Source of the DNA: Nocardioides anomalus
GTDB taxonomy: Bacteria > Actinomycetota > Actinomycetes > Propionibacteriales > Nocardioidaceae
Assembly (NCBI RefSeq): GCF_011046535.1
Contig: NZ_CP049257.1
Coordinates: 62,001-126,000, forward strand
Length of the DNA: 64,000 nucleotides
Direction: 5' to 3'
Shown one piece after another: positions 27,291 to 36,238 of the stretch; position 1 is the first letter of the stretch, and each line of letters starts with the position of its first letter. The notes beneath the pieces were generated by a model that saw nothing but the letters and a program-made list of their open reading frames with translations, was not told the DNA's origin and made no database searches. The position numbers and the translations under genes were made by a program.

Positions 27291-28898
27291 GTGACGAATC
27301 GAGACACCGTGACCCAGGTAGAAGAGCCCGTGCTGGACGAGGCGCCCGTGGAGGCGTCCGGCCAGATGTCGCACCGCGAGGTGCTGGAGGCGCTCTCCGG
27401 GCTGCTGCTGGCCATGTTCGTGGCCATGCTCTCGAGCACGGTGGTCACCAACGCCCTGCCGAGCATCGTCGAGGACCTGCACGGCAGCCAGACCGGCTAC
27501 ACCTGGGTCGTCGTCGCCACCCTGCTGGCCATGACCGCGACCACCCCGATCTGGGGCAAGCTCGCCGACCTGTTCAGCAAGAAGCTGCTCGTGCAGTCCG
27601 CGCTCGTGATCTACACGGCCGGCTCGCTGATCGCGGCCCTCGCGCCCAACATGCAGGTGCTCATCGGCGCCCGCGTGGTCCAGGGGCTCGGCGTCGGCGG
27701 ACTCACCGCCCTGGTCCAGGTCGTCATCGCCAGCATGGTCAGCCCACGCGAGCGCGGTCGCTACTCCGGCTACATCGGCGCGACGTTCGCGTTGGCCACG
27801 GTCTCGGGCCCGCTCATCGGCGGCCTGATCGTGGACTCCCCGCTGGGCTGGCGCGGCTGCTTCTTCGTCGGCATGCCCGTCGCGCTCGCGGCGTTCCTCG
27901 TGCTGCAGGCCAAGCTGCACCTGCCGGTGGTCAAGCGCCAGGTCAGCATCGACTACCTCGGCGCGACCCTGATCATCGGTGGCGTCAGCATCCTGCTCGT
28001 GTGGGTTTCGCTGGCCGGGCAGCAGTTCGCCTGGGCGTCGGTCACCACCGCGCTGATGGTGCTGGGCGGCATCGCCGTCATCGCCGCCGCGCTGTACGTC
28101 GAGGCGAAGGTCGCCGTCGAGCCGATCATCCCGCTGCGCCTGTTCAAGGACCGCACCACCTCACTGGCCACGGTCGCCTCCATCCTCATCGGCGTCTCGA
28201 TGTTCGGGGCGACGGTCTACCTCAGCGAGTACTTCCAGAACGCCCGCGGCATGAGCCCGACCGAGGCCGGCCTGATGTCGGTCGCCATGGTCGGCGGCCT
28301 GCTGGTCTCGAGCATCGTGACCGGCCGGATCATCAGCAACACCGGGCTGTGGAAGCGCTACCTGGTCGGCGGCATGGTCCTGGTCATCGCGGGCCTCGGC
28401 CTGCTCGGCACCATCGACGAGTCCACCCCGCTGCTCGAGGTCGGCGCGTTCATGGCGATCCTCGGCCTGGGCCTCGGCGCCACCATGCAGAACCTCGTGC
28501 TGGCCGTGCAGAACAACACCGCGCAGGCCGACATGGGTGCCGCCAGCTCGGTGGTCGCGTTCTTCCGCTCCATGGGCGGCTCGATCGGCGTGTCCGCGCT
28601 GGGCGCGCTGCTGAGCCACCAGGTGACCCAGAAGGTCACCGACGGCCTGGCCGCGCTGGGCATCGACGCGGGTCACTCGACCGGCTCGATCCCTGACCTG
28701 GACGCGCTGCCGGCGCCGGTCCGCGCGCTCTACGAGACCGCCTTCGGTGAGGCCACCGGCCACCTGTTCCTGGTCGCGACGCCGTTCGCTGTGCTGGCCT
28801 TCGTGTGCATCCTGTTCATCAAGGAGGTGCCGCTGCGCACGACGATCGAGCGCGACGTGCCGCAGAATGACCGCGTGGACGAGACGGTGACCCGGTGA
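27291..28898 (+). CDS. MFS drug exporter, 14-helix EmrB/QacA type
   Basis: 535 residues with about 14 membrane helices, the DHA2 size. Visible motifs include VVTNALPSIVEDL (motif C/D1 region), IWGKLADLFSKKLL (motif A, GxLaDrxGrkx) and VVQGLGVGGLTALVQVVIAS. Proton-driven efflux of toxic organic compounds is the usual role. The start is uncertain: the GTG at 27291 is the first after the predicted promoter, while ATG 27363 is an alternative that removes a polar N-terminus. It overlaps marR by 4 bp. Confidence 0.88.
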   Translation: MTNRDTVTQVEEPVLDEAPVEASGQMSHREVLEALSGLLLAMFVAMLSSTVVTNALPSIVEDLHGSQTGYTWVVVATLLAMTATTPIWGKLADLFSKKLLVQSALVIYTAGSLIAALAPNMQVLIGARVVQGLGVGGLTALVQVVIASMVSPRERGRYSGYIGATFALATVSGPLIGGLIVDSPLGWRGCFFVGMPVALAAFLVLQAKLHLPVVKRQVSIDYLGATLIIGGVSILLVWVSLAGQQFAWASVTTALMVLGGIAVIAAALYVEAKVAVEPIIPLRLFKDRTTSLATVASILIGVSMFGATVYLSEYFQNARGMSPTEAGLMSVAMVGGLLVSSIVTGRIISNTGLWKRYLVGGMVLVIAGLGLLGTIDESTPLLEVGAFMAILGLGLGATMQNLVLAVQNNTAQADMGAASSVVAFFRSMGGSIGVSALGALLSHQVTQKVTDGLAALGIDAGHSTGSIPDLDALPAPVRALYETAFGEATGHLFLVATPFAVLAFVCILFIKEVPLRTTIERDVPQNDRVDETVTR

Positions 28899-29341
28899 CC
28901 GCGCCGCGCTACGAGTCGGTGCGCGTCCTCGAGCGCGAGGTCGGCGTGCTGATCCGCCGGGTCAAGCGGGTGATCGGCGAGCGGGCCCGCGCGGTCCACG
29001 AGGACCTCCAGCCCGCGTCGTACCTCATGCTCTCGTGGCTGGCCGAGGCCGGCCCGGTGCGGGCCTCGGAGATGGTCGACCACTTCGGCATCGACAAGGG
29101 TGCGGTGAGCCGGCAGTTGCAGCACCTCGGCGACCTCGGTCTGGTCGAGCGCACGCCCGACCCGGCCGACGGCCGGGCCACGCTGGTCGCCGCGAGCGAC
29201 GACGCCGTGCGCCGGCTGGCCGACGTGGGCGAGCACCGGCGCAAGTGGCTCGACGAGCGGCTCGGCGACTGGAACGCCGACGAGCTGGCCACCTTCGCGG
29301 CGACGCTGGAGAAGTACAACTCCGCGCTCAACGCGGGCTGA
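28895..29341 (+). CDS. MarR family regulator
   Basis: 148 residues. Winged helix: MLSWLAEAGPVRASEMVDHF then IDKGAVSRQLQHLGDLGLVE and the wing RTPDPADGRATLVAAS, all MarR consensus. GTG start overlapping the MFS stop (GTGA). It most likely binds the TGCAAC/GTTGCA repeats upstream of the MFS gene and the divergent SRPBCC gene and is released by the exported compound. An autoregulated efflux module is inferred. Confidence 0.9.
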   Translation: MTAPRYESVRVLEREVGVLIRRVKRVIGERARAVHEDLQPASYLMLSWLAEAGPVRASEMVDHFGIDKGAVSRQLQHLGDLGLVERTPDPADGRATLVAASDDAVRRLADVGEHRRKWLDERLGDWNADELATFAATLEKYNSALNAG

Positions 29342-29352
29342 CCCCCAGCGGC

Positions 29353-30942
29353 TCAGCTCAGCCACACCGCCGTGTCCGCCGGCAGCAGCCGGCCCTCGAG
29401 CTCCCCGCTCGCGACGACCACGTCGCCCGCGGGGAGCTCCACTGCGTCGTGCCCGGCGTTGAGCACGACGGTCAGCGCGCCGCGACGCAAGCTGAGCACG
29501 TCGGCGCCGGCGTCGAGCAGCTCGACCTCCTCGGTCAGCCCCTGGGTGTGCGCCCGCCGGGCGGCCAGCGCCGCGCGGTAGAAGGACAGCACCGAGCCGG
29601 GGTCGCCCTCCTGGGCCTCGACGGTGAGCCGCGCCCAGTCGTCGGGCTGCGGGAGCCAGGGCTGGCCGGTGCCCGGGCCGAAGCCGTACGGCGGGGCGTC
29701 GCCCGACCAGGGCATCGGCACCCGGCAGCCGTCGCGCCACTGCGTGTGGGTGCGGAACCAGGCCGGGTCCTGGCGCTGGTCCTCGGGCACGTCGACGTTC
29801 TCCAGGCCGAGCTCCTCGCCCTGGTAGAGGTACGCCGAGCCGGGCAGGGCCAGCATCGCGAGCGTCGCCGCCTTGGCCCGCGCGACGCCGACGGGCCCGC
29901 CGCCGTACCGCGTGGCGTGCCGGACCACGTCGTGGTTGCTCAGCACCCACGTCGGCGCGGCCGCGACCTGGGCCAGCTGCTCCAGCGAGCTGCGGATGAC
30001 CCGGGCGAACGCCTCGGCCGACCACGGGGCCAGCAGCCAGGCGAAGTTGAAGGCCTGGCTCATCTCGTCGGAACGCACGAAGCGGGCCATGGACTCCGGG
30101 GTCTGGGTCCAGGCCTCGGCCACCGACATCCGGTCGCCGTCGTACTCCGCCAGGACGCGGTGCCAGCGGCGGTAGACGTCGTGCACCTCGGGCTGGTCCC
30201 ACATCGGCTCGTCGCGGGCGGGCCGCTCGACCATGCTCTGCTCGCCGCTGGTGTCGGCGCCGGAGACCGGCTCCTCACCCGGGGCCACGACCTGGTCGCG
30301 CAGGCTCGCCTCCTTGAGCAGGCCGTGGGCGACGTCGACGCGGAAGCCGTCCACGCCGCGGTCGAGCCAGAAGCGCAGCACGTCCTCGAACAGGTCGCCG
30401 ACCTCGGGGTTGCGCCAGTCGAGGTCGGGCTGGGTGGAGTCGAAGAGGTGGAGGTACCACTGACCGTCCGGCACCCGGGTCCAGGCCGGGCCGCCGAAGA
30501 CCGAGGCCCAGTTGTTGGGCGGCTCGGCGCCGTCCGGACCGCGGCCCTCGCGGAACAGGTAGCGGGCGCGCTCCGGGCTGCCGGGCCCGGCGGCCAGGGC
30601 CTGCTGGAACCACGCGTGCTCGCTCGAGGTGTGGTTGGGCACCAGGTCCACCACGACCCTGAGCCCCTCCCCGTGCGCGGTCGCGATGAGCGCGTCGGCG
30701 TCGGCCAGGGTGCCGAAGAGCGGGTCCACGTCGCGGTAGTCGGCCACGTCGTAGCCGTGGTCGTGCTGCGGCGAGGTGAAGAACGGCGTGATCCAGAGCG
30801 CGTCGACGCCGAGCTCGCGCAGGTACGGCAGCCGCGCGGTGATCCCGGGCAGGTCGCCGATCCCGTCGCCGTCGCTGTCGGCGAAGCTGCGGACGTAGAC
30901 CTGGTAGGTGACGGCGTGGCGCCACCAGGGTGGGTGCGCCAT
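29353..30942 (-). CDS. Glycoside hydrolase family 13 (alpha-glucosidase / trehalose-type)
   Basis: 529 residues. N-terminal WWRHAVTYQVYVRSFADSDG is typical of GH13 oligo-alpha-glucosidases. The four conserved regions are visible: VVVDLVPNHTS, DGFRVDVAHGL (nucleophile Asp), MSVAEAW (acid/base Glu) and WVLSNHDVVRH (transition-state Asp). It should hydrolyse terminal alpha-1,4 or alpha-1,6 glucosides in the cytoplasm; no signal peptide. The ATG shares one base with the stop of the thioesterase-like gene upstream. Last gene of a three-gene operon. Confidence 0.93.
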   Translation of the reverse strand: MAHPPWWRHAVTYQVYVRSFADSDGDGIGDLPGITARLPYLRELGVDALWITPFFTSPQHDHGYDVADYRDVDPLFGTLADADALIATAHGEGLRVVVDLVPNHTSSEHAWFQQALAAGPGSPERARYLFREGRGPDGAEPPNNWASVFGGPAWTRVPDGQWYLHLFDSTQPDLDWRNPEVGDLFEDVLRFWLDRGVDGFRVDVAHGLLKEASLRDQVVAPGEEPVSGADTSGEQSMVERPARDEPMWDQPEVHDVYRRWHRVLAEYDGDRMSVAEAWTQTPESMARFVRSDEMSQAFNFAWLLAPWSAEAFARVIRSSLEQLAQVAAAPTWVLSNHDVVRHATRYGGGPVGVARAKAATLAMLALPGSAYLYQGEELGLENVDVPEDQRQDPAWFRTHTQWRDGCRVPMPWSGDAPPYGFGPGTGQPWLPQPDDWARLTVEAQEGDPGSVLSFYRAALAARRAHTQGLTEEVELLDAGADVLSLRRGALTVVLNAGHDAVELPAGDVVVASGELEGRLLPADTAVWLS

Positions 30943-31628
30943 CAGCTGAACGCCGCCGCGTCGACCGAGATCCAGACCTGCTCCGCCGCACCGACCAGGG
31001 CGCCGTCGGCGTCGTAGAGCGACGTCGCGGTCATGGTCCGCCGGCCCTGCTCGCCCCGCTTCTCGCCGACCACCACGTGCGCCGCGCCGACCTCGGGCAG
31101 CCGGTCGACCCGGGCGGTCATGGTGCCGAGGACCATCAGCCGCTCGCCGATGTCGGCCGCCCACGCGCCCGGGCAGTCGAGCGCCGCCCACGCGATCGCC
31201 GGGCTGGTGTCGCTCGGCGTCCACGTGGCCGCGGACCGGCCCACGCCGTCCAGCGGCCCGGAGAAGATCCGCAGCCCGTCGCCCGGCTCGCGGCCGGTGC
31301 CGCACACGAAGCACGTCGGGAACGGGTGGTGCGCCAGCCCGGGGTAGCGGGCCTCGGCCGCGCGGGCCTGCTCGGCGGGCACCGGTGCCACCGGCTCCGG
31401 CTCGTGGTCGCCCTCGGTGGCGCGCAGCACCTCGCTCCCGTCGTACGACGCCACGAGGGCGCCGTCCACCTCGGCGACCGGCATCGGTGCCTCCAGCGGC
31501 GGCGGGGCGCTCAGGCGGACGGTCACCACGGGCCACGGCGCGAGGGCGGCCAGCGCCCCGGCCGACCAGCCGCCGTTGCCGGAGCGGGCGGGTCCGCGGA
31601 AGCGCGAGGGGACGACGAGCTCACTCAC
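30942..31628 (-). CDS. Hotdog-fold thioesterase-like protein (TesB-like)
   Basis: 228 residues from a GTG (VSELVVPSRFRG) overlapping the upstream stop by 4 bp. The N-terminal RSGNGGWSAGALAALAPWPV and C-terminal TMTARVDRLPEVGAAHVVVG segments fit the two half hotdogs of acyl-CoA thioesterase-like proteins. A CFVCGTGR motif in the middle (CxxC) is typical of this actinobacterial subgroup. The substrate is unknown. It lies between a membrane protein and a GH13 enzyme, a pairing I cannot explain functionally. Confidence 0.75.
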   Translation of the reverse strand: MSELVVPSRFRGPARSGNGGWSAGALAALAPWPVVTVRLSAPPPLEAPMPVAEVDGALVASYDGSEVLRATEGDHEPEPVAPVPAEQARAAEARYPGLAHHPFPTCFVCGTGREPGDGLRIFSGPLDGVGRSAATWTPSDTSPAIAWAALDCPGAWAADIGERLMVLGTMTARVDRLPEVGAAHVVVGEKRGEQGRRTMTATSLYDADGALVGAAEQVWISVDAAAFS

Positions 31629-32593
31629 CTCGGCAACGCTACGCGGGAGCGGGCCACGCCCAGCACGCCGGTCAGGGCGACCAGCGCGATGAGGACGACG
31701 TGGTGGCCGACCCGTTCGGCGGTGGTCACCGTGCCGATGGGCACGGTGGCCCACGAGCCGACGGCGAGGGCGATGAGCCACCCGGCGGCCAGGGCGGTGA
31801 CGTGGGCGCGGGAGAAGTCCGCGCGGTGGGCGAGCCGGGTGATGACCGCCGCGGCGCCGGCGTAGGCCAGGACGAGCGCGGTGGTGCCGAGCGGCGACGG
31901 CGGCGCCAGCATCGCGGCGCCGAAGACGACCCCGGACGCCACGAGCAGCAGCCACGGGCTCGGCACCCGACCAGGGCCGAACACGGGCGAGCGGCGGGGG
32001 ACCAGCGCGGCGAGGACCAGGGCCACCGCGGCGACCGCGGCGCCGGCGACCTGGGCGGGGGAGCCGATGGGGTGGCCCACGGTGTCGAGCATGTCCACGA
32101 AGACGAGGACGGAGGCGGCGACGTACAGCAGGGCGAGGACCACGACCACGGGGCGGCCGAGCCAGCGGTCGCGGCCGGCCAGTCCCTCGACCAGCGCGAT
32201 GGGCCCGCACATGCTGGCCAGCACGTGGTTGGCCACGAAGCTCACCGCCAGGAAGACGCTCAGCCCGATCGGGGCGAGGTAGGTGGGGTCGGCCATGTCC
32301 GACCAGTACGGGATGCCGCGGTAGGTCCGCGCCCACACCGACTGGTCCACGACGCCGGCCTGGACGACGCCGAACGCGGCCGCGAGCAGGACGATCGACG
32401 GCCAGCCCAGGCCGCGGCGGCGGACGACCTCGCGGATGAGCAGCGCGGGCGCGCCGTACAGCGGGGTGAAGACGACCAGGTTGCCCAGCAGGGTGGCCGG
32501 GTGACCGGTGGAGTCGTCGTAGCCCCAGAGGTACTCCGCGCAGACCGGGGCCAGGACGGCCAGGGCCAGGACGGGGAGCCAACGGGTGCGCAC
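31625..32593 (-). CDS. Polytopic membrane protein of unknown function
   Basis: 322 residues with about nine or ten hydrophobic helices spread over the whole length. Short charged loops such as LIREVVRRRGLGWPS and VDQSVWARTYRGIPYWSDM separate them. No transporter signature is recognised. GTG start; the stop overlaps the thioesterase-like gene by 4 bp, making it the first gene of the 32593-to-29353 operon. Confidence 0.7.
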   Translation of the reverse strand: MRTRWLPVLALAVLAPVCAEYLWGYDDSTGHPATLLGNLVVFTPLYGAPALLIREVVRRRGLGWPSIVLLAAAFGVVQAGVVDQSVWARTYRGIPYWSDMADPTYLAPIGLSVFLAVSFVANHVLASMCGPIALVEGLAGRDRWLGRPVVVVLALLYVAASVLVFVDMLDTVGHPIGSPAQVAGAAVAAVALVLAALVPRRSPVFGPGRVPSPWLLLVASGVVFGAAMLAPPSPLGTTALVLAYAGAAAVITRLAHRADFSRAHVTALAAGWLIALAVGSWATVPIGTVTTAERVGHHVVLIALVALTGVLGVARSRVALPR

Positions 32594-32660
32594 CTGTCCA
32601 TCGTCGGGAGCCGCTCGGGCGCGCGGAACCGACCGGGGTCGGCCCCGGCACCGACCAAGG

Positions 32661-34001
32661 TCAGCGCGCGGCCTGCCACCGGTCGAGGGCCTCGCGTCGC
32701 TCGAAGGCGTGGTCCACGATCGGCGCGGGGTAGCCGACCAGGTCGCGGGTGTCCTGATCCGGCTCGTGCGGGTCGGGCACCAGGGTCGGGTCGCTGAGCT
32801 CCTCGACCCAGCGGCGCACGTAGCGGCCGGCGGCGTCGAACTTGCGCCCCTGACCGGTGGGGTTGAAGACCCGGAAGTACGGCGCGGGGTCGGTCCCGGT
32901 GCCGGCCGTCCACTGCCAGCCGTGCGCGTTGGAGGCCAGGTCGCCGTCGGCCAGCCAGCGCATGAAGTGCCGCGCCCCGTGCTGCCAGGTCACGTGCAGG
33001 TCCTTGACCAGGAAGCTGGCCACCACCATCCGCAGCCGGTTGTGCATCCAGCCGGTCGCCCGCAGCTGGCGCATCCCGGCGTCGACGATCGGGAAGCCGG
33101 TGCGCCCCTCCTCCCACGCCGCCAGCCGCTCGCCCGGCTCGTCGTACCGCATCCGCGAGAACTCCGGGCGCAGGTGCTCGCGCGCGGACTCCGGGTGGCG
33201 GAACAGGACGTCGGCGTAGAACTCGCGCCAGGCCAGCTCGCGGCGGAACGCCGCGGCGCCGCGGCTGGTCCGCTCCTCGAGGTCGGCCAGCAGGGTGCGG
33301 GGGTGCACCTCGCCCCAGCGCAGGTGCGGCGACAGGTGCGAGGTCGCGTCCGCGCCCGGGTCGTTGCGCCGCGCGGCGTAGGAGTCGAGGCGCTCGAGGT
33401 AGGCCGCCCACCGCCGTCGGGCCGCGTCCTCGCCGGCCTCGGGCACGCTCAGGCCGTCGGGGACGGGGGCGTCGGGGACCGCCACCGTGTCCTCCTCGAG
33501 CCGCAGCCACTCCCCGCCGCTGGGCGCCGCCACCGGCGCGCGCCAGCCGTGCGCCCGCCAGGCGCGCTGGAACGGCGAGTAGACCCGGAACGGCTGTCCC
33601 GACGGCTGGCGCACCCGGCCCGGCGCCACGGCGTACGGCGACCCGGTGCGCACCACCTCGATCCCGGCCTCGCCGAGCGCCTGGGCGACGGCCTCGTCAC
33701 GGCGGTGCCCGTACGGCGCGTAGTCGGCCGCCCAGTGCACCCGCCCGGCCCCGATCGCGCGGGCCGCGTCGACCACCCGGCGCACCGGGTCGCCGTCCAG
33801 CAGGGTGAGCCCGCGGGGCAGCGAGGCGTCGAGGCTGCGCAGCGACGCGGCCAGGTAGGAGCGCCGGGTCGGGCCGGCCGGTCGCCACAGCGCCGGGTCC
33901 AGCACGAACAGCGGGAGCACCGGCCCGTCGGCCAGCGCGGCGAGCAGGGCCGGGTTGTCGGCCAGCCGCAGGTCGCGCCGGAACCACATGACGGCGGTCA
34001 C
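32661..34001 (-). CDS. phr: Deoxyribodipyrimidine photolyase (class I CPD type)
   Basis: 446 residues. The N-terminal antenna domain starts VTAVMWFRRDLRLADNPALL. The FAD-binding domain has LAWREFYADVLFRHPE, FPIVDAGMRQLRATGWMHNR, MVVASFLVKDLHVTWQHGAR and WQWTAGTGTDPAPYFRVFNP. This is the light-driven enzyme that splits UV-induced cyclobutane dimers. It ends in VDHAFERREALDRWQAAR as in typical photolyases. The GTG at 34001 gives the normal N-terminus; ATG 33989 is also in frame. It is divergent from the IdeR-type gene. Confidence 0.95.
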   Translation of the reverse strand: MTAVMWFRRDLRLADNPALLAALADGPVLPLFVLDPALWRPAGPTRRSYLAASLRSLDASLPRGLTLLDGDPVRRVVDAARAIGAGRVHWAADYAPYGHRRDEAVAQALGEAGIEVVRTGSPYAVAPGRVRQPSGQPFRVYSPFQRAWRAHGWRAPVAAPSGGEWLRLEEDTVAVPDAPVPDGLSVPEAGEDAARRRWAAYLERLDSYAARRNDPGADATSHLSPHLRWGEVHPRTLLADLEERTSRGAAAFRRELAWREFYADVLFRHPESAREHLRPEFSRMRYDEPGERLAAWEEGRTGFPIVDAGMRQLRATGWMHNRLRMVVASFLVKDLHVTWQHGARHFMRWLADGDLASNAHGWQWTAGTGTDPAPYFRVFNPTGQGRKFDAAGRYVRRWVEELSDPTLVPDPHEPDQDTRDLVGYPAPIVDHAFERREALDRWQAAR

Positions 34002-34040
34002 GGGCGGTCCGGTACCCGCCGATGCGACAGAATGGTGGGT

Positions 34041-34727
34041 GTGAGTGATCTGATCGACACCACGGAGATGTACCTCCGGACCATCTACGAGCTGGTCGAG
34101 GAGGGCATCGTCCCGCTGCGGGCGCGCATCGCCGAGCGTCTGCACCAGAGCGGGCCGACCGTGTCGCAGACGGTGGCGCGCATGGAGCGCGACGGCCTGG
34201 TGACGGTGCAGGGCGACCGGCACCTCGAGCTCACCGACGAGGGCCTGCGGCTCGCGACCCGGGTCATGCGCAAGCACCGGCTGGCCGAGCGGCTGCTCAC
34301 CGACGTCATCGGGCTCGACTGGGAGCTGGTCCACGAGGAGGCGTGCCGCTGGGAGCACGTCATGTCCGAGACCGTCGAGCGGCGCCTGGTGGACCTCCTC
34401 GACCACCCCACCGAGTCGCCGTACGGCAACCCGATCCCGGGCCTCGACGAGCTCGGCGAGTCCGCGCTCGGCGAGGACTTCATGCAGGGCGTCGAGGCGC
34501 TCTCCGAGGCCGCGTCGGTCGAAGAGGGCCGGGTGCTGGTGCGCCGCATCTCCGAGGAGATGCAGAAGGACGAGTCGCTGATGAGCGCGCTGCGCCGCGT
34601 CGGCGCGCTGCCGGACAAGACGATCACCGTCGTGTCCACGGCCGAGGGCGTGCTGGTCGGCTCCGGCGGCGAGACCGCCGAGATCGTGCCCGAGGCCGCG
34701 GACCACATCTTCGTCCGCCGGCTCTAG
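34041..34727 (+). CDS. ideR: Iron-dependent repressor, DtxR/IdeR family
   Basis: 228 residues. The N-terminus VSDLIDTTEMYLRTIYELVE and helix QSGPTVSQTVARMERDGL match IdeR closely. Metal ligands fall at the IdeR positions: Met10, Cys102, Glu105, His106 (site 2) and His79, Glu83, His98 (site 1). The C-terminal SH3-like domain is present. It should bind Fe(II) and repress iron-uptake genes. The GTG at 34041 is preferred because of these alignments and a CAGAAT -10-like hexamer 7 bases upstream. Confidence 0.93.
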   Translation: MSDLIDTTEMYLRTIYELVEEGIVPLRARIAERLHQSGPTVSQTVARMERDGLVTVQGDRHLELTDEGLRLATRVMRKHRLAERLLTDVIGLDWELVHEEACRWEHVMSETVERRLVDLLDHPTESPYGNPIPGLDELGESALGEDFMQGVEALSEAASVEEGRVLVRRISEEMQKDESLMSALRRVGALPDKTITVVSTAEGVLVGSGGETAEIVPEAADHIFVRRL

Positions 34728-34742
34728 GAGCCTTCTTCAACA

Positions 34743-34791
34743 ACCGGTCCAGACCGGCATGACCCCGCGCTCCGCGGCGCGTTGGACCGGT
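34743..34791. terminator. Hairpin after ideR
   Basis: ACCGGTCCA (34743-34751) and TGGACCGGT (34783-34791) are perfectly complementary, with a smaller GC-rich inner fold. There is no T-run. It may end the ideR transcript, or serve as a 9-bp dyad operator for the small gene that follows. Confidence 0.45.
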
Positions 34792-34835
34792 GCGGGGGGC
34801 CGCCGGCCCTCCAGTGTGTCCGGGGGAAGAGGGCG

Positions 34836-35045
34836 ATGATTCTCGGGGGGCGGGACCGGCTCGTGACCGGTGAGCTCGTGCCGCGCCGCACGCGGGTGGA
34901 GGCGCAGAACCTCGACACCCTCGCCCGGCTCGTGCAGGCCGCCGCCCTCGCCGCGCCGCCCGAGCCCGCCTCGACCGCCGATCCGGTCACCATCGGGCTC
35001 GAGCCGTTCTGCAGCGACCCGGTCCAGGAGCCCGTCGCGGTCTGA
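34836..35045 (+). CDS. Small hypothetical protein
   Basis: 69 residues beginning MILGGRDRLVTGELVPRRTR. The ATG has a GGGGGAAGAGGG ribosome site, and third codon positions are strongly G/C as in real genes nearby. A helical centre (AQNLDTLARLVQAAALAA) is followed by an acidic Pro-rich end. Family not recognised. A second small gene of similar style lies 170 bp downstream. Confidence 0.5.
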   Translation: MILGGRDRLVTGELVPRRTRVEAQNLDTLARLVQAAALAAPPEPASTADPVTIGLEPFCSDPVQEPVAV

Positions 35046-35214
35046 GCCTGGTCGAGGGCCGGTCTGGCAGCGGCGGGGGCGGTGTGGACCAGTGCCTGGC
35101 AATCGGCGTCAATTCGGCGCGGGTGCTGGTCTGGCGTCAGAGCCCTGCTTACTCTCGAAGAGCGGGGCGGACGCGTGGGGCGTCCGGGGGGATCGAGTCA
35201 CTTGGGGGAGCACC

Positions 35215-35373
35215 ATGCGTGCTGCGTTCAGGATCGGTGAGAGGTCGCGGGAGATCCTCGACCTGACTGCGCCGGCGGCCGACGAGGACGGGTTCGTCGC
35301 TCGGTGGCTGCGCGACGCGCTGGCCCGCGACGAGCCGGAGCCGGATCCGCTGACGGAGAAGCCGGCGGTCTGA
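35215..35373 (+). CDS. Small hypothetical protein
   Basis: 52 residues starting MRAAFRIGERSREILDLTAP, preceded by a GGGGGAG ribosome site. A central FVARWLRDALARDEP helix is followed by an acidic tail. Codon use is like that of neighbours. A GGACGC/GCGTCC hairpin (35169-35185) lies between a possible TACTCT -10 (35150-35155) and the start. Family not recognised. Confidence 0.5.
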   Translation: MRAAFRIGERSREILDLTAPAADEDGFVARWLRDALARDEPEPDPLTEKPAV

Positions 35374-35380
35374 GCGTCGG

Positions 35381-36238
35381 CTAGGCGCGGCGCTCGGCGA
35401 GCGCCGTGAGGAACGGCGACGTGCCCGCGTCCAGGGCGCGCGTCGCGAGCTCGTCGCCGCGGGTCGCCCCGCGGTTGACGATCACCACGGGCGTGCCGGC
35501 CTTGGCCGCGCGCCGCACGAACCGCAACCCGCTCATCACGGTGAGGCTGGAGCCGGCCACGAGCAGCGCGCCGCCGGACTCCACCAGCGCGTCCACCGCC
35601 TCGTAGCAGCGCTCGACCCGGTCGGCGGGGACGTTCTCGCCGAAGAAGACCACGTGCGGCTTGAGCACCCCGCCGCACTCGCGGCAACCGGCGACCTTGA
35701 AGCCCGCGGTGTCGTCGAGCTCGACGTCGCCGTCGGGCCGGACCTCGGCCGCGCGGTGCCGCTCGGCGAAGCCGGGGTTGAGCTCGGTCAGCCGGCCGTG
35801 CAGCGCGGTGCGCGCGGTCACCGCGCGGCAGGTCAGGCAGACCACGTCGGCGATCCGGCCGTGCAGCGCCACCACCCGGCGCGAGCCCGCGCGCTCGTGC
35901 AGCCCGTCGACGTTCTGGGTGATGAGCAGGTCGGGGTCGATGCGGGCGAGCGCGTGGTGCCCGGCGTTCGGCTCCGCCCGACCCATCCGGCCCCAGCCGA
36001 GGTGGCTGCGGCCCCAGTAGCGCTGCTGCGCCTCGCGTCCGGAGACGAATTCCTGGTAGGTCATCGGGCTGCGCACCGGCTTGCCCGGGCCGCGGTAGTC
36101 GGGGATGCCGCTGTCGGTCGAGCAGCCCGCACCGGTGAGCACCACCAGCGGCCGGTCGGCGAGGAGGTCGAGGACCTCCTCCTGGGTGGCCGCGGCGCGG
36201 TCGGCCCGGGTGGCGACGGGCTCCAGGCCGGTCGTCAC
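35381..36238 (-). CDS. Sir2-family NAD-dependent protein deacylase
   Basis: 285 residues. NAD-binding VVLTGAGCSTDSGIPDYRG (GAG at 36-38), TQNVDGLHERAG, the catalytic His126 in ALHG, and zinc ligands Cys134/Cys137 and Cys185/Cys188. It resembles class II (SIRT4-like) sirtuins. The reaction removes acyl groups from lysines with NAD and yields O-acetyl-ADP-ribose, the substrate of macro-domain enzymes such as the one at 8678. GTG start overlapping the DUF2277 stop by 4 bp. Confidence 0.93.
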   Translation of the reverse strand: MTTGLEPVATRADRAAATQEEVLDLLADRPLVVLTGAGCSTDSGIPDYRGPGKPVRSPMTYQEFVSGREAQQRYWGRSHLGWGRMGRAEPNAGHHALARIDPDLLITQNVDGLHERAGSRRVVALHGRIADVVCLTCRAVTARTALHGRLTELNPGFAERHRAAEVRPDGDVELDDTAGFKVAGCRECGGVLKPHVVFFGENVPADRVERCYEAVDALVESGGALLVAGSSLTVMSGLRFVRRAAKAGTPVVIVNRGATRGDELATRALDAGTSPFLTALAERRA

